Origin: Heligmosomoides polygyrus polygyrus
Taxonomy: Eukaryota; Nematoda; Chromadorea; Rhabditida; Heligmosomidae
Assembly (NCBI GenBank): GCA_947396885.1
Contig: OX377203.1
Coordinates: forward strand, 4,278,001-4,342,000
Length of the DNA stretch: 64,000 bases
Reading direction: 5' to 3'
Made by a program: the position numbers and the translations under genes. Shown here piece after piece: positions 34,021 through 44,144 of this stretch; the stretch's first letter is position 1; the number at the start of each line of letters is the position of its first letter. Under the pieces are notes generated by a model that was not told where the DNA came from, did no database searches, and was given only the letters and a program-made list of their open reading frames with translations.

Positions 34021-35301
34021 TTAGGTTGTAACGAATTAAATGGCACTGGCTCGCGCCATTTTTTGGCGCGTCTTTACGCGTTTGATCAAGAACAAACCGT
34101 AACATGTGGCATATCATTTAGAAGCGCAAACTTCGCTCTATCGGTGAGTACCAAATTTTCTATGTAAAAGTGGGAAAACTTTAGAGTTTTATTGACTTTT
34201 TTGCAGATAGACAAAAGGGTAATCCGAGGCATTTACTTGTATGAATTCAAGCTGGGCACTACAGCTAAGGAGGCGGACGAGAAGATCAACGCTGCATTCG
34301 GTCAAGGATGTTCCACAATTCGGACGGCGTATCGTTGGTATCAGAAGTTCCGGAATGGAGATGAGAGCTTGGAAGAACATGAAGGTCGTGGGATCCATAG
34401 TGATGTTGATGAAGACAAGCTGAGAGATGTGGTAGAGGAGGATCCACACAAAGGTACCAGCGAGATAGCGAAGGTTCTTGGCGTCAGTCACAACACAGCT
34501 GCCCGGCATCTGTAGGAAGCTGGAAGGACCAAAAAGCTGGAAAGATGGGTGCCTCACGAGCTGCCTGAGGAGCAAAGAAACCGACGATATGAGATCTCGT
34601 CCGCACTGCTTCTACGGAACGAAACGGACCCATTCCTTGATCGCATCGTAACCTGTGAGAGAAATGGATAATGTACGACAACAGGCGACCATCGGCACAG
34701 TGGGTGGACAGCGATGAGAGCCCCAAGGTTTTTGCGAAACCGGAATTGCACCAAAAGAAAGTAATGGTGGCAGTATGGTGGTGTTCGCTGGGAATTATTC
34801 ACCACAGCTTCCTCCCTCCCGGTGAATCCATCACGGCAGAGAAGTGCTGCATTGAAATTGAAGAAATGATGAAAAAGTTGAAGGATATCCGGCCGGCCTT
34901 GGTAAACCGAAGGCGAGTTCTCCTTCTGCACGACAATGCTCGCCCCATGTAGCACGAATGACGTTGCAGAAATTGAATGAGCTGAGCATTGCAACTCTAC
35001 CACATCCTCCGTTTTCTCCCGACCTCTCCGCAACAGACTACCATTTCTTCAAGCATCTTGGCGACTTCTTGGTAGGGAAAATATTCAAATACCAACAGGA
35101 TGCCGAAAGTGCCTTCGAAGATTTCGTCAATTCCAGAACTTCTGTTTTTTATGCTACTGGGATAAAGAAGCTTGTGTCACGTTGGCAAAGATGTGTAGAA
35201 TCAGAAGGTTTTTATTTCGATTAATGAGCTTGCCTACAAGCCGAGATATTAGCTGTTCAAATTTACAGTGGTTCAGTGCCATTTATTTCGTTACAACTTA
35301 A
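34021..35301 (+). mobile_element. Complete mariner element, 1281 bp
   Basis: TA at 34019-34020 and 35302-35303 flank ends TTAGGTTGTAACGAATTAAA and AATAAAT..GTTACAACTTAA. It is the same family as 12030-13305, in opposite orientation. It sits in the left arm of the tRNA foldback. Confidence 0.93.
34192..35224 (+). pseudogene. Mariner transposase pseudogene (sister of 12107-13138)
   Basis: The HTH region and linker (VIRGIYLYEFKLGTTAKEAD, VSHNTAARHL, WVPHELPEEQR) and catalytic parts (LLHDNARP, FSPDLSATDYHFF, SEGFYFD) are all present. It carries different lesions from its sister: a TAG at 34513-34515 (AAG in the sister), a one-base loss in the codon block for CDEKW near 34662, and another just after HDNARP near 34945. 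It is therefore non-functional, though close in sequence to the 12-kb copy. Confidence 0.88.
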
Positions 35302-35462
35302 TAGAAAAGATCTGCCATGATCAACCATATTATTCTATGCCAAATCACCAGAATGGACTTGTCTCCATACTGACAACTTCATACTGGAGCGGAGATCCAA
35401 TTTATCATGAATAGTTGCTAAAAACATAGAAGCTGTTAGGGGGTGTTTAGTTGCGATCAAAA

Positions 35463-35535
35463 CTCTTGCGCCAGGCGGGACTCGAACCCGCACTTCTGCT
35501 TTCCGGGCAGCGATGCTACGCCTTACACCACCGGC
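35463..35535 (-). repeat. tRNA-like unit inside the foldback
   Basis: Read on the minus strand, it folds as a cloverleaf: acceptor GCGCCGG with CTGGCGC (one G-T), T arm GCGGG-TTCGAGT-CCCGC and anticodon-position stem CTGC/GCAG. The D stem needs wobbles, position 33 is C instead of U, and the loop would place GGA as the anticodon without a long variable arm. I read it as a SINE head, not a functional tRNA. The mirrored half lies at 35570-35625. Confidence 0.55.
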
Positions 35536-36199
35536 GCTGTTTGACCGAACCGAACATCCACGATATCAGCATCGCTGCCCAGAAAGCAGAAGGTGCGGGT
35601 TCGAGTCCCGCCTGGCGCAAAAGTTTTGATCGCAACTAGATATATACCCCCTAGCAGCTTCTATGTTTTTAGCAACTATTCATGATAAATTGGATCTCCG
35701 CTCCAGTATGAAGTTGTCAGTATGGGGAATAGTCCATTCTGGTGATTTGGCATGGAATGCTATGGTTGATCATGGCAGATCTTTTCTAGTATGTTCAAAA
35801 ATCCCGCATCACAGGGAGTCGAACCATACACTACCTCGTCTCACCACGCAGCTCCTCCACCACCTGTGCCACTGCTCGGCCGGCAGGGCAGTTTCCAGAC
35901 TGCCTGAGCTGGGAGCCATGCTGAAAATGGTCCATATCTTTGTTCACACATGTGCAGAGCAGAGATGGAACACATCTTTGGAATCAGCGTTCGAAGCCGC
36001 ATCCGGTGATATACGTCTCATCTCAAAGTTCCATGGCCACCTAGTATCCTTCTCTTGTTAGTTGAGGCCTAGACGATGATCTGATCTTATTCTAGAAGTT
36101 AAACGCCCTAAAAGGACAGAAACGTTCCAGTAGCGTGAAGTGCTTGCTTGGCATCTGCTCTCCAAGACTGGTATGGTAAGATGTTGATCGGCGGCTGAT

Positions 36200-36692
36200 G
36201 ATAGCGATCAGTGATGCGGACCTGTTTCAACTCAGCTGCTGCCGCGGTAAACACACCCGATGCCGCTGCCGCCGCAGGGGGTCTAATAGCATTGGTTTTG
36301 GTGGGAACGGTGTGTCTGTTGCCCCGTAGGCTGATTATTCTGCCGGAGCGTGTGTCAAAGTACGTACTGTCGGGCCGTCTGAGTCTTCTCGCGACCACAG
36401 GCGCGGCGGCGGTGGATCAGAGCCGAGAGCGGAGCATTGCGGGCGGGGTGTCGTGTGTGTTCCTTGTCTACCGGCACCGCCACGTCGCTCTCACTCACCT
36501 CCGCCGCCGCCGCCTCGGCCGCCTCTGCCGTACAGACCACCCCGACTGACTGACTGACTGACTGGCTGAGTTCATCCGACCCGACCGCCTCCTCCACACC
36601 TCCTCCATCACCGCCGCCGGCAGTATCGATCATCTGCTGCTCGTCCGTCACCGTTCGTCCAACACGGTTCTGCCGCTGTTCAGTGTGTGACG
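36200..36692 (+). promoter_or_regulatory. Likely promoter and 5' UTR of the OSBP-like gene
   Basis: GC- and CpG-rich DNA with GCC/CCG trinucleotide runs (36478-36530) and a CTGA microsatellite (36545-36570) leads directly into the first coding exon. No TATA box is evident. It is free of the transposons that fill both sides. Assigning it as a promoter rests on composition and position only. Confidence 0.5.
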
Positions 36693-36892
36693 ATGGTTGC
36701 AGGAACATGGTCGGTTGCTAAGTCGGCCCGCAAGCGCCTGTTCCGAAAACGACGTAGCCGTAAGAACAGCTGCAGCAGTACCAGTCACCCTCAGGAGCAG
36801 CCACATCAGCCACATCGGTTTGCGATGTCGTCGTCGACGTCGACTCGTGGCGGAGGATCGTCGTCGTCGTTGCCGCTTCAGGAGAGCGCCGT
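36693..36892 (+). CDS. OSBP-like gene, first coding exon (1a)
   Basis: It encodes a 66-residue N-terminus, very basic at first (VAKSARKRLFRKRRSRKN) and then rich in Ser, Gly, His and Pro, probably disordered. The ATG at 36693 has A at -3 and G at +4. The exon ends ...GAGAGCGCCGT followed by the perfect donor GTGAGT (36893), in phase 2. Joining to 45332 gives an in-frame valine codon and leads straight into the PH domain, as in OSBP-type proteins, where a variable low-complexity N-terminus precedes PH. No homologous sequence is recognised within the exon; the call rests on frame, donor, start context and position. A GTG at 36687 in the same frame is an unlikely start. Confidence 0.65.
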
Positions 36893-37089
36893 GTGAGTGT
36901 TGAACAGCCGTTTTTTTATGTTTGACTTATGAATCGTTTCAAATGCCCCCGTGATTGAATGCATTGAGCGTGGTTGAGCGAGCGAAAATAATGGCCGTTT
37001 TTTAGACCAGGCTTTGAACACGCATGAATTAGGGCTCATTATGATTGTGCCATGGTTTTTCTCTTGCGAGATTGAGCTTTTCACGAATT

Positions 37090-39470
37090 TGAGCTTTCAT
37101 AGTGCTTCCGAAGGACCTTCGTTATCCCATGGAAGTGGGCCTAGTCCTGACTGTCGCGAAAATAGTAGCCGTTTCTTCAGTTACGCTTTGAGTGCTAATG
37201 AATTAGCGGTCATTACATTTGTGTCAGGATTACACAGATGTGACTCAGATGTGATTTTTTTCGCTGAATTTGGCTGTTTCGCTATTTTGGTAGTTTTTTC
37301 ATTTTCTCAAGAAAGTCGCCCTACTCTCGACTGTCGCGAAAATAGTGACCGTTTTTTGGATCAGGCTTTGAACGCGCATGAATTAGGGCTCATTATGACC
37401 CGGTCACGATTTTTCTCTTGCAAAACTCATCGTTTCACGAATTCAAGCTTTCATAGTGCTTCTGAAGGACCTTCGTTATCCCATGGAAGTGGGCCTAGTC
37501 CTGACTGTTGCGAAAATAGTAGCCGTTTCTTCAGTTACGCTTTGAGTGCTAATGAATTAGCGGTCATTACATTTGTGTCAGGATTACACAGATGTGATTC
37601 AGATGTGATTTTTTTCGCTGAATTTGGCTGTTTCGCTATTTTGGTAGTTTTTTCATTTTCTCAGGAAAGTCGCCCTACTCTCGACTGTCGCGAAAATAGT
37701 GGCCGTTTTTTGGATCAGGCCTAGAACGCGCATGAATTAGTGCTCGTTATGACTGTGCCACGATGTTTCTCTTGCAGAACTCCTCGTTTCACGAATTCGG
37801 GCTTCATTGTTCTTTATAAGGACCTTTGTTATCCCATAGAAGTGGACGTAGACCTGACTGTCGCGAAAATATTGGCCCCTTCAGACACATATGAAATCGC
37901 GTGATTTAATACTTCCTCGTTAATTTTGAAATTTAAAATAATTAATAATCAAGCTGAATTAATAAACCTTCATAGTTCATAGAAAATTCCTTCAGTTTCT
38001 CAGAAAAGTCCTATGCTAGACAGTTGCGAAAATAGTGGCCGTTTCTTCAGTAGTGCGTCGAGCGCTAACGAAATAGCGGTAATTACATTAATTACATTGT
38101 GTGTCAAGATTACAGAGATGTGATTTTTTTCGCTGATTTTGGTAGTTTCTTCATTTTCTCAGGAAAGTCGCCCTACGCTCGACTGTCGCGAAAATAGTGA
38201 CCGTTTTGACTCCTGCAGACGCTAACGAAATAGCTTGATTGTAACAGAACAATTCTTCTTTAATCTGAATGGCACTACTGTACTCCAGAGGAGGAGGAGA
38301 GATCGAAAAAAAAAATTTCGCCCAACCTTCGCCCAGAGGACTTATTTGCGGTGCTGATCATGAATCTGGGATCCGTTTTTGAAATTCCGGCCGATTACGG
38401 TAGGTTACGGTAGGTACCGGTGACTGAGGCTGTCGAAGTCATAATCACCTATTTCGTCGAAACTTCGCACAGGGGGGTTATTTGGGGTGCTGATCACGAA
38501 TCTGACATCAGTTTTTCGTTTTTGCGCTGGAGTACGGTAGATTACGGTGACCACGACAGCCTTGGTCACCGGTACCTACAGCAACCTACCGTAATCGGCC
38601 GAGATTTCAAAAACGGAAGTCAGATTCGTGATCAGCACCCCAAATAACCCTCCCCCCACTAGGCGAAGTTTGGGCGAGAACTTTTTTTTCGACCTCTCCT
38701 CGTCCTCTTGAGTTCGTAAAGTACAATAGTGCCGGAAATTTCTTCAGTGTCGTAGAAAAGTCGCCCTAGGCTAGACTGTTGCGAAAATAGTGGCTGCTTT
38801 TTCGGCTGTGCTTTAGGCGCCAAATAAGTCGCGGTCATTATAACTGTGTTAGGACTACAAAGGGGTAATTTTTTTCGCTGAAATTGTTTCGCTGTTTTGG
38901 TAGATCACAATATGCCGAAGATCTTTTCATTGTCTCAAGAAAGCCGTCCTATGCTCGGCAATCGCGAAAATAGTGACCGTTTCTTGGCTCCTTCAGACGC
39001 CAATAAAATAGCTTGACTGTAATAGAGCACTTCTTTTTTAATTCGAGTCTTCCTAGTGAGTGCATCGAGAATTCCATCTCTCTCTTTCAGAGAAGCTGCC
39101 CTAGGCTAGACTGTCGCGAAAATAGCGACCGTTTTTTTTTTCGGTTATGGTTTGAGCGCTAATGAATTAGCGGTCATTACATTTGTGTCAAGATTACAAA
39201 GGTGTGATTTTCTCGCTGAATTTGTTTGTTTCGCTATTTTGATGGTTAACTGTACACCGAAAATTGCTTTATCCTCTCAAGAAAGCCGTCGTATGCTCGA
39301 CTGTCGCGAAAATAGTGGCCGTTGTTTAGATGTCAGGCTTTGAACTAGCGTGAATTGGCGTCTATTATGATTGTGTCACGATTTTTTTCTTGTTACTCAT
39401 TGTTCCCTAAATTTGAGCTTTCATGACCAGTGACCTAACTGTCGCGAAAGTATGGTTGTTTTGGTTCCTT
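37090..39470 (+). repeat. Satellite array, ~175-bp monomer
   Basis: The box CTGTCGCGAAAATAGTGGCC (with few changes) occurs about 12 times, at 37151, 37331, 37505, 37685, 37858, 38021, 38183, 38776, 38959, 39111, 39301 and 39439. Early spacings are 180, 174, 180, 173, 163 and 162. The first four form two nearly identical 354-bp dimers. A 236-codon frame (37014-37724) is a by-product of the dimer. The array is interrupted by a palindrome at 38268-38734. Confidence 0.85.
38268..38734. mobile_element. Palindromic element within the satellite
   Basis: Ends GGCACTACTGTACTCCAGAG and AAGTACAATAGTGCC are inverted. The arms pair through GGTGCTGATCATGAATCTG, CCGATTACGGTAGGTTACGG and GGTACCGGTGAC. A relative, nested in a piggyBac-like element, lies at 55680-55935. 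Confidence 0.7.
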
Positions 39471-39479
39471 CAGTCGCTT

Positions 39480-41200
39480 ATGAAAAATGTTGAAAAATGT
39501 CTTAAAATGGTGTTTAATTTCATTTGTTACGTTCTGTAATTTAATTTAAATGTAGTTTATATATTTACAAGTGCTCCGTCACGCCTATCGGCGTGCCTCG
39601 CACTTGTGCGCTTTGCGCGATGTTGCAGTACCACTAAGCTAAGGACAATCACATCAAGCTAGATGCTCTACTTGTACGGCTTTTTTCCCTACCTAGGGGT
39701 ACAAAGGGCTCACAGTACGTACAGTATATAGTATGATAGGGCGACACTACTGGCCCTCCCCTAGTGACACGGTCCCCCTATTACTGGTACTGGTCCCCCT
39801 CAATGATCCTCCTTAGCGGACGACGTCTTCGGCACGTCTACCTGAATCCCCAAACACGTTGAGCGAAGTTATTGGCACTCCTTTGAGTCCCAGGCACTTC
39901 ATGCGACGTATTCCGCAAGTCTTCTAAATCCCCTGGCAAGTAGAAGACGTCTGGGTATTTTCCGCTATTTTCGCGGCCGGTAACTTGATCAGTATCGATC
40001 GATGGTAATCGATACTTCAAAAACGAATTTCAGATTCGTGTTGAGCGACCTCGACTACCTCCAGGGCTAAAGTTTTGACCTCCTAGACGGCATCCACAAA
40101 AAATCGATATTTTGATCAATATCGATTGGGGAACGAAGCTCCCAGGCAGGGAGAAGACGTCTCGGTATTTTTCGCTATTTCCCTGTCGTAATCCCCCCCC
40201 CCATTTTCCCCCATTTTCCCCCATTTTCCACACCGATTTTCTCCCGCTAATTTCTGCGGCGTCGCCGATCGATAAGATGACTCATCGCTTAGCGCGTTAT
40301 TATATAGCTTTATTGTCACGATTCTAGTGACCGTCCGTCATACAAATGATTGTTCAGTCTATCGCTCATGAGTTCGAGCTACTATGATTGCATGGCCAAG
40401 GATTTAGGCCTCAGGTCGTCCTTTTTTCGTTATCTTTATTAGCTTACGGTTGAATGTCCTGATGTAGTTGTCGCGAAGGAAATTGCCCTGTTCGCTTCAT
40501 ATATCTTGGTTATATATAGTCCCGTTAGGGCGAACACAACCCAACGTCCAAAGTGCCTTTTTTCATCGCATTATGGGAGTAGGTCTTGTCTTGACTGTCG
40601 CGAAAAGGTTTGCGTTTTTGTCTTCTTCCGACGTGCTTGGTTTCCGCGTAAAAATCGGTCGTTCCTACCTTGTGCTTCGAATTCCTAGGGGTTGATGCAA
40701 TTTTCGCTGCAGTATTTGCGGAGATGTCACGCCTTTTTGTGCTGTAAATTACCATTCCGTTGGATCAAACGGCCCTAGTCGCGATTACGAACAGCAGTGG
40801 GAGGCGGGATGGCCTGCCAATCAGAGCGCGTCTAAGGAACGTGCCAGTCCGAGAGGATTTCCATGGTCAGTGCCCGGATCTGTTCGATCGTTGCCTGGCG
40901 ATTGATTATGATTGACCGGCGCGTTTCCTTGTCCGAATGCCGCCCGTATTCGCGACATGGACCGGTCGAACCTCCGATGTGTGGTTTGCAGGCTTTCTCT
41001 GACTTATTGATGAAAAAAGCGGTTTGATGGAAATAATAGGCTTTTCGCTGCCCATTTCAGAGCCTCATAACGTGAGGCGTCGGCGCAAGGGTGATTTTCA
41101 TGAGGATAATGGCTTTGCTTGGTGTCATCTCTCGGGTGCCATTTTTCGGAGTCATTATATAGTCTTATAATCTATAGTGTATATAGTCTGACCATGAGAC
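39480..41200. other. Intron 1 DNA with scattered repeat fragments
   Basis: No coding exon seen. 40038-40130 matches a unit of the 104-bp tandem at 21110 (GAGCGACCTCGAC, ATCGATATTTTGATCAATAT). 40585-40610 and 40455-40480 carry degenerate satellite boxes (CTGTCGCGAAAAGG). A C/CCCCATTTT low-complexity run lies at 40190-40230. 40780-40960 resembles the CCAATCAG family. Confidence 0.45.
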
Positions 41201-41204
41201 TTAT

Positions 41205-41625
41205 CTCAACGGTAGGTCGGAGCGGCCTAAGTGTTTTGCATGGGCAGAATCGCCTCTCTCTGGGAAACAACTAAATGCAAGTGTCTCGACCCGAAACAAT
41301 TCTGCGCAGAGTTAGGGACGACGAAAGTTGGGCCGTTGATGGCGTTAGCCCTCTGCCTGCACGCGGAGGGCGGGTTCACGAGGATTACGCCGCCTCACCA
41401 CCCACTGCGCCACCGCCGCTCGTTCGTGATCTTTGTTTCCAGCCAACTTGAGCCCGCTTTTCGCTCGCAGACAGAGGGTCAGCGCCGCCAACGGCCCAGC
41501 TTCCGTCGTCCCTAACTCTGCGCAGAGTTGTATGGGGATCGAGATATTTGCATTCTGCTGTTTCCCAGAGAGAGGCGATTCTGCCCATATAAAACACTTG
41601 GGCCGTTCTGACCTACCGTTGAGAT
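41205..41625. mobile_element. ~420-bp palindromic element
   Basis: CTCAACGGTAGGTCGGAGCG at the left is mirrored by CGTTCTGACCTACCGTTGAG. GGGCAGAATCGCCTCTCTCT and ACTCTGCGCAGAATTG-type segments pair with AGAGAGAGGCGATTCTGCCC and ACTCTGCGCAGAG. It has a GC-rich centre and no coding capacity. It appears single-copy in the window. Confidence 0.75.
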
Positions 41626-41861
41626 GGTCTCCTGGTAAGGTTTTTGTGCTGATGAGAGATTCAGATTCGAGTTTGTAGTAGCGAAAGCTGGGGTTTGTTT
41701 CTGGTAGAATTTTTACCGCCTTTGTCTCTTACTTCGACCGTCGCCTATACGTTCAACCAAAAGGATGAAGGTTAAAGAGTGCGCTAGGCAATTCTTTTCG
41801 GGATGTGCCGCGTATTCTACTTCTGCGGGATATCGAGGAGGCTACTTGATTTGGCGCTTGG

Positions 41862-42260
41862 GCGCGTGTAGCGCAGTCGGAGTAGGTGCCGTCTGTCGTG
41901 TGCACCTGATAACAGGTTCCTGGTTCGGATTTCCCTCCCAGGCCAACAAAGCCTTCCATCCCTTCGGGGTCGGTGAATCGGTACCGGCCACGGCAGGTCA
42001 TTATATGGCCAGATACGCATTCAACTCGCCTCCACGACATCCCGTAGAAGTAGAAGGGGTGGCGCACCTCAAAAGGGAATGAGTAATGCCGTTATTTATC
42101 TCGGTGGGCAGCCGATGTACAAGTCATCGCGTTATTCTTTTCGGACAAGACTAGTACGTATTCGCCGACCCTGAAGGGATGCAAGGCTTGATTGGCCTTG
42201 GCTGGACCTGAACCATGAACCCGAAGTTCGGGCTTCCTACGGCAGCTGACGCTTTTAACT
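41862..42260. repeat. tRNA-SINE with a partial inverted neighbour
   Basis: The plus copy (41862-42090) has box A GTGTAGCGCAGTCGGAGTAG, box B CTGGTTCGGATTTCCCTCCC and the tail CCCGTAGAAGTAGAAGGGGT, CGCACCTCAAAAGGG, GAGTAATGCCGTT. It is followed directly by a minus-strand partial copy (42095-42250; GGACCTGAACCATGAACC, CGGCAGCTGACGC). A G-run near 42268 ends the unit. DNA at 42285-42777 is unassigned. Confidence 0.7.
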
Positions 42261-42779
42261 GCAAACGCTACGGGGGGGGGGGGGGGGCTTTAGAAGACAT
42301 TGTCCAGCAGATGTGACTGGCGTCCTGAAGGGTCGTAGATGAGCTATCTTAATGATGTGGAATGTCGACTTTGATTGACGTTTTACAAGGGCGGTGTAAT
42401 GTCCAAAGAACGTCTCGAGATGCTACAGGCTGTAAGAAGAACTGAAAAACCACCTTCGGCGCACAGGATCCACGTCACCTTTGCGCCACGGATGTTCGAT
42501 CGCAGCGCATTGAAATGATAAGCGGTTATTTGCTGTAGAAGGAGAAGGCATTAGTCATCTGTCAACGATCTGGAACGGGTTTCGGAGGTCAGACGGCTTC
42601 TAGAATGGCATCGTATTGATGGGTTGTTCGATAACTAATCTGTTTTTTCTTATCGACGGCGTGAACTGAATGTTCTTATGTGAATTCAATTAATAAATGA
42701 GTTTTGCTAAGTCAACTTGGAAAATGTCGAGCAACCTAGTATTTACCCGAAAGAGAGTGGGAAGGATTGGAGTTTGGTA

Positions 42780-44054
42780 TTAGGTTGGTGCATAAGTTCT
42801 TGGACATTTGGGGCATGAAGGATTTATTATCACAACATACGAACAACAATATCAAATCATTTGGAGTAACCACCCTTCACATCAATTGTCTTTCCACAAC
42901 GTGCTGGTAAGTCACGGATGCCTTTTCTCCAAAACGTGGCCGGTTGTGATTCGAAAAATGTGAGCAGCGCCTCCTTGACATCCTCTCGGTTCCTGAATTG
43001 CTGGCCGTCCAAATAGCGTTGAAGGCTTGAAAACGAATGATAATCAGAAGGAGCGATATCTGGTGAGTAAGGTGGATGTGGAAGAACGGTCCATCCGTAG
43101 TCCGCCAACTCAGCCGCCGTCGCTCTAGCAATATGCGGTCTAGCGTTGTCGTGTTGAAAGTACACCTTCACTTGCTCTCCTCGTGTGGTTCGGAGGTGGG
43201 CCCTCAACTTCCTCAGTTGGTTGACGTCAAACTCTGCCGTCACTGTTATCCCTTCGTCCAGCAGCTCCCAGTATTCTACGCCAAGAACGCTCGACCAAAT
43301 GCATAGCATCACCTTTTTCACGTGAAGGTCGGGTTTCGGAACGTCCTCTGCCTCTCCAGTTGCGTCAACCCACTGTGCACGCCGGTGATAATTAGAGTAG
43401 AGTATCCACTTCTCATCCCCGGTGACAAGGTTGTCCAGCCATCCGTGGGTACGTCTGAGGGTAAGGAGAGACAGAGCGACATCGGCTCTGCGATCCATGT
43501 CATGTTGTGTCAAGTCGTGAGGTACCCAGCGACCCAATTCTTGCACCTTGCCAATCGACTTCAACCCTCGAACGACTGTTGAGTGACTAACACCAAGAGT
43601 GCTTGATAGTTCGCGAGTGGTTTGGTATGGGTCCGCTGCCACTCTACTTCGGAGGGCATCCAAATCCAGTGTCATCGGGCGCCCTTCTCGTTCATTATCT
43701 TCAACGGAGAATTCACCAACTGCAAACTTCGAGAACCACTGGTACACAGTACTTCGAGCAGGAGCACTCTCGTTGTAAACATCCTTCAGGCGACGATACG
43801 ATTCGTTGGCATTGAGGCCAGATTGATGCAGGAATAACATGACGTGCCGAATATGCGTCTCAGTTGGGATGAATTGCTAAGCCACAATAACTGACGTTAA
43901 CAACGCAGAAGTAAATGTTGGGAACAGTTTTGTAGCCCTTTCCTTTCTCTATCGATCGATCATTTACGCGTTGATACACGTGAGAAATTTGGCGGGAAAA
44001 TGTGCTTTCAATTCAGGAGGGATCAAGTGTCCGAGAACTTATGCACCAACCCAA
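42780..44054 (-). mobile_element. Complete, apparently young mariner, 1275 bp
   Basis: TA at 42778-42779 and 44055-44056 flank 27-bp inverted ends (TTAGGTTGGTGCATAAGTTC and GAACTTATGCACCAACCCAA) that differ at only two positions. It contains the single uninterrupted transposase frame of the window. It lies in intron 1, antisense to the gene. Confidence 0.95.
42857..43840 (-). CDS. Mariner transposase, open frame (327 aa)
   Basis: It excises and inserts its element at TA sites. In order: first HTH (residues about 1-45, NESYRRLKDVYNESAPARST), a GRP motif (REGRPMTL, about 54-59), second HTH (ELSSTLGVSHSTVVRGLKSI, about 78-97), linker GRWVPHDL, and a catalytic DDD domain. All three Asp are present: VTGDEKWILYSN, YFQHDNARPHIAR and YSPDIAPSDYH, with 34 residues between the last two. 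No stops or frameshifts. The first ATG (43840) may not be the ancestral start: 14 codons upstream stay open (QFIPTETHIRHV) before a TAG, so the N-terminus may be short by about 15 residues. It differs clearly from the other mariners here. Confidence 0.92.
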   Translation of the reverse strand: MLFLHQSGLNANESYRRLKDVYNESAPARSTVYQWFSKFAVGEFSVEDNEREGRPMTLDLDALRSRVAADPYQTTRELSSTLGVSHSTVVRGLKSIGKVQELGRWVPHDLTQHDMDRRADVALSLLTLRRTHGWLDNLVTGDEKWILYSNYHRRAQWVDATGEAEDVPKPDLHVKKVMLCIWSSVLGVEYWELLDEGITVTAEFDVNQLRKLRAHLRTTRGEQVKVYFQHDNARPHIARATAAELADYGWTVLPHPPYSPDIAPSDYHSFSSLQRYLDGQQFRNREDVKEALLTFFESQPATFWRKGIRDLPARCGKTIDVKGGYSK

Positions 44055-44144
44055 TATTTTAAAGTGAAAAAGTGCAGGTCTTTTCCTTTTGATCTTACTT
44101 TTTAGAGGATGTTGAAAGCTCATTTAAATGGAATTTCTGTGCTA

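Larger units (their letters stand above)
33783..36040. repeat. Large tRNA-SINE foldback split by a mariner
   Basis: Removing the mariner at 34021-35301 leaves one palindrome of about 980 bp. The outer arms pair through CCATGG-CAC ends, AAATATGTGTTCCGT, GAGCAGTTGCACAGGTGG and GTAGTGTATGGTTTGACTCC, the last a box-B-like motif. The inner arms pair from GAAAAGATCTGCCATGATCA to the tRNA-like unit, with the centre near 35545. Each arm therefore holds two tRNA-like modules. The right arm still has the uninterrupted TTTTCTAGTATGTTC, the empty version of the mariner site. Confidence 0.8.

Noticed and set aside
35463..35640. Functional tRNA genes
   Set aside because: The D stem is weak, position 33 is not U, the implied anticodon does not fit the variable-arm type, and the unit is part of a palindromic repeat with another diverged copy at 13935.
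36355..36708. Minus-strand 117-codon frame
   Set aside because: Shadow of GC-rich 5' UTR DNA with trinucleotide repeats, opposite the first coding exon.
37014..37724. 236-codon open frame as a gene
   Set aside because: It is produced by two near-identical 354-bp satellite dimers whose length is a multiple of three. There is no domain, and the protein repeats itself exactly with the DNA.
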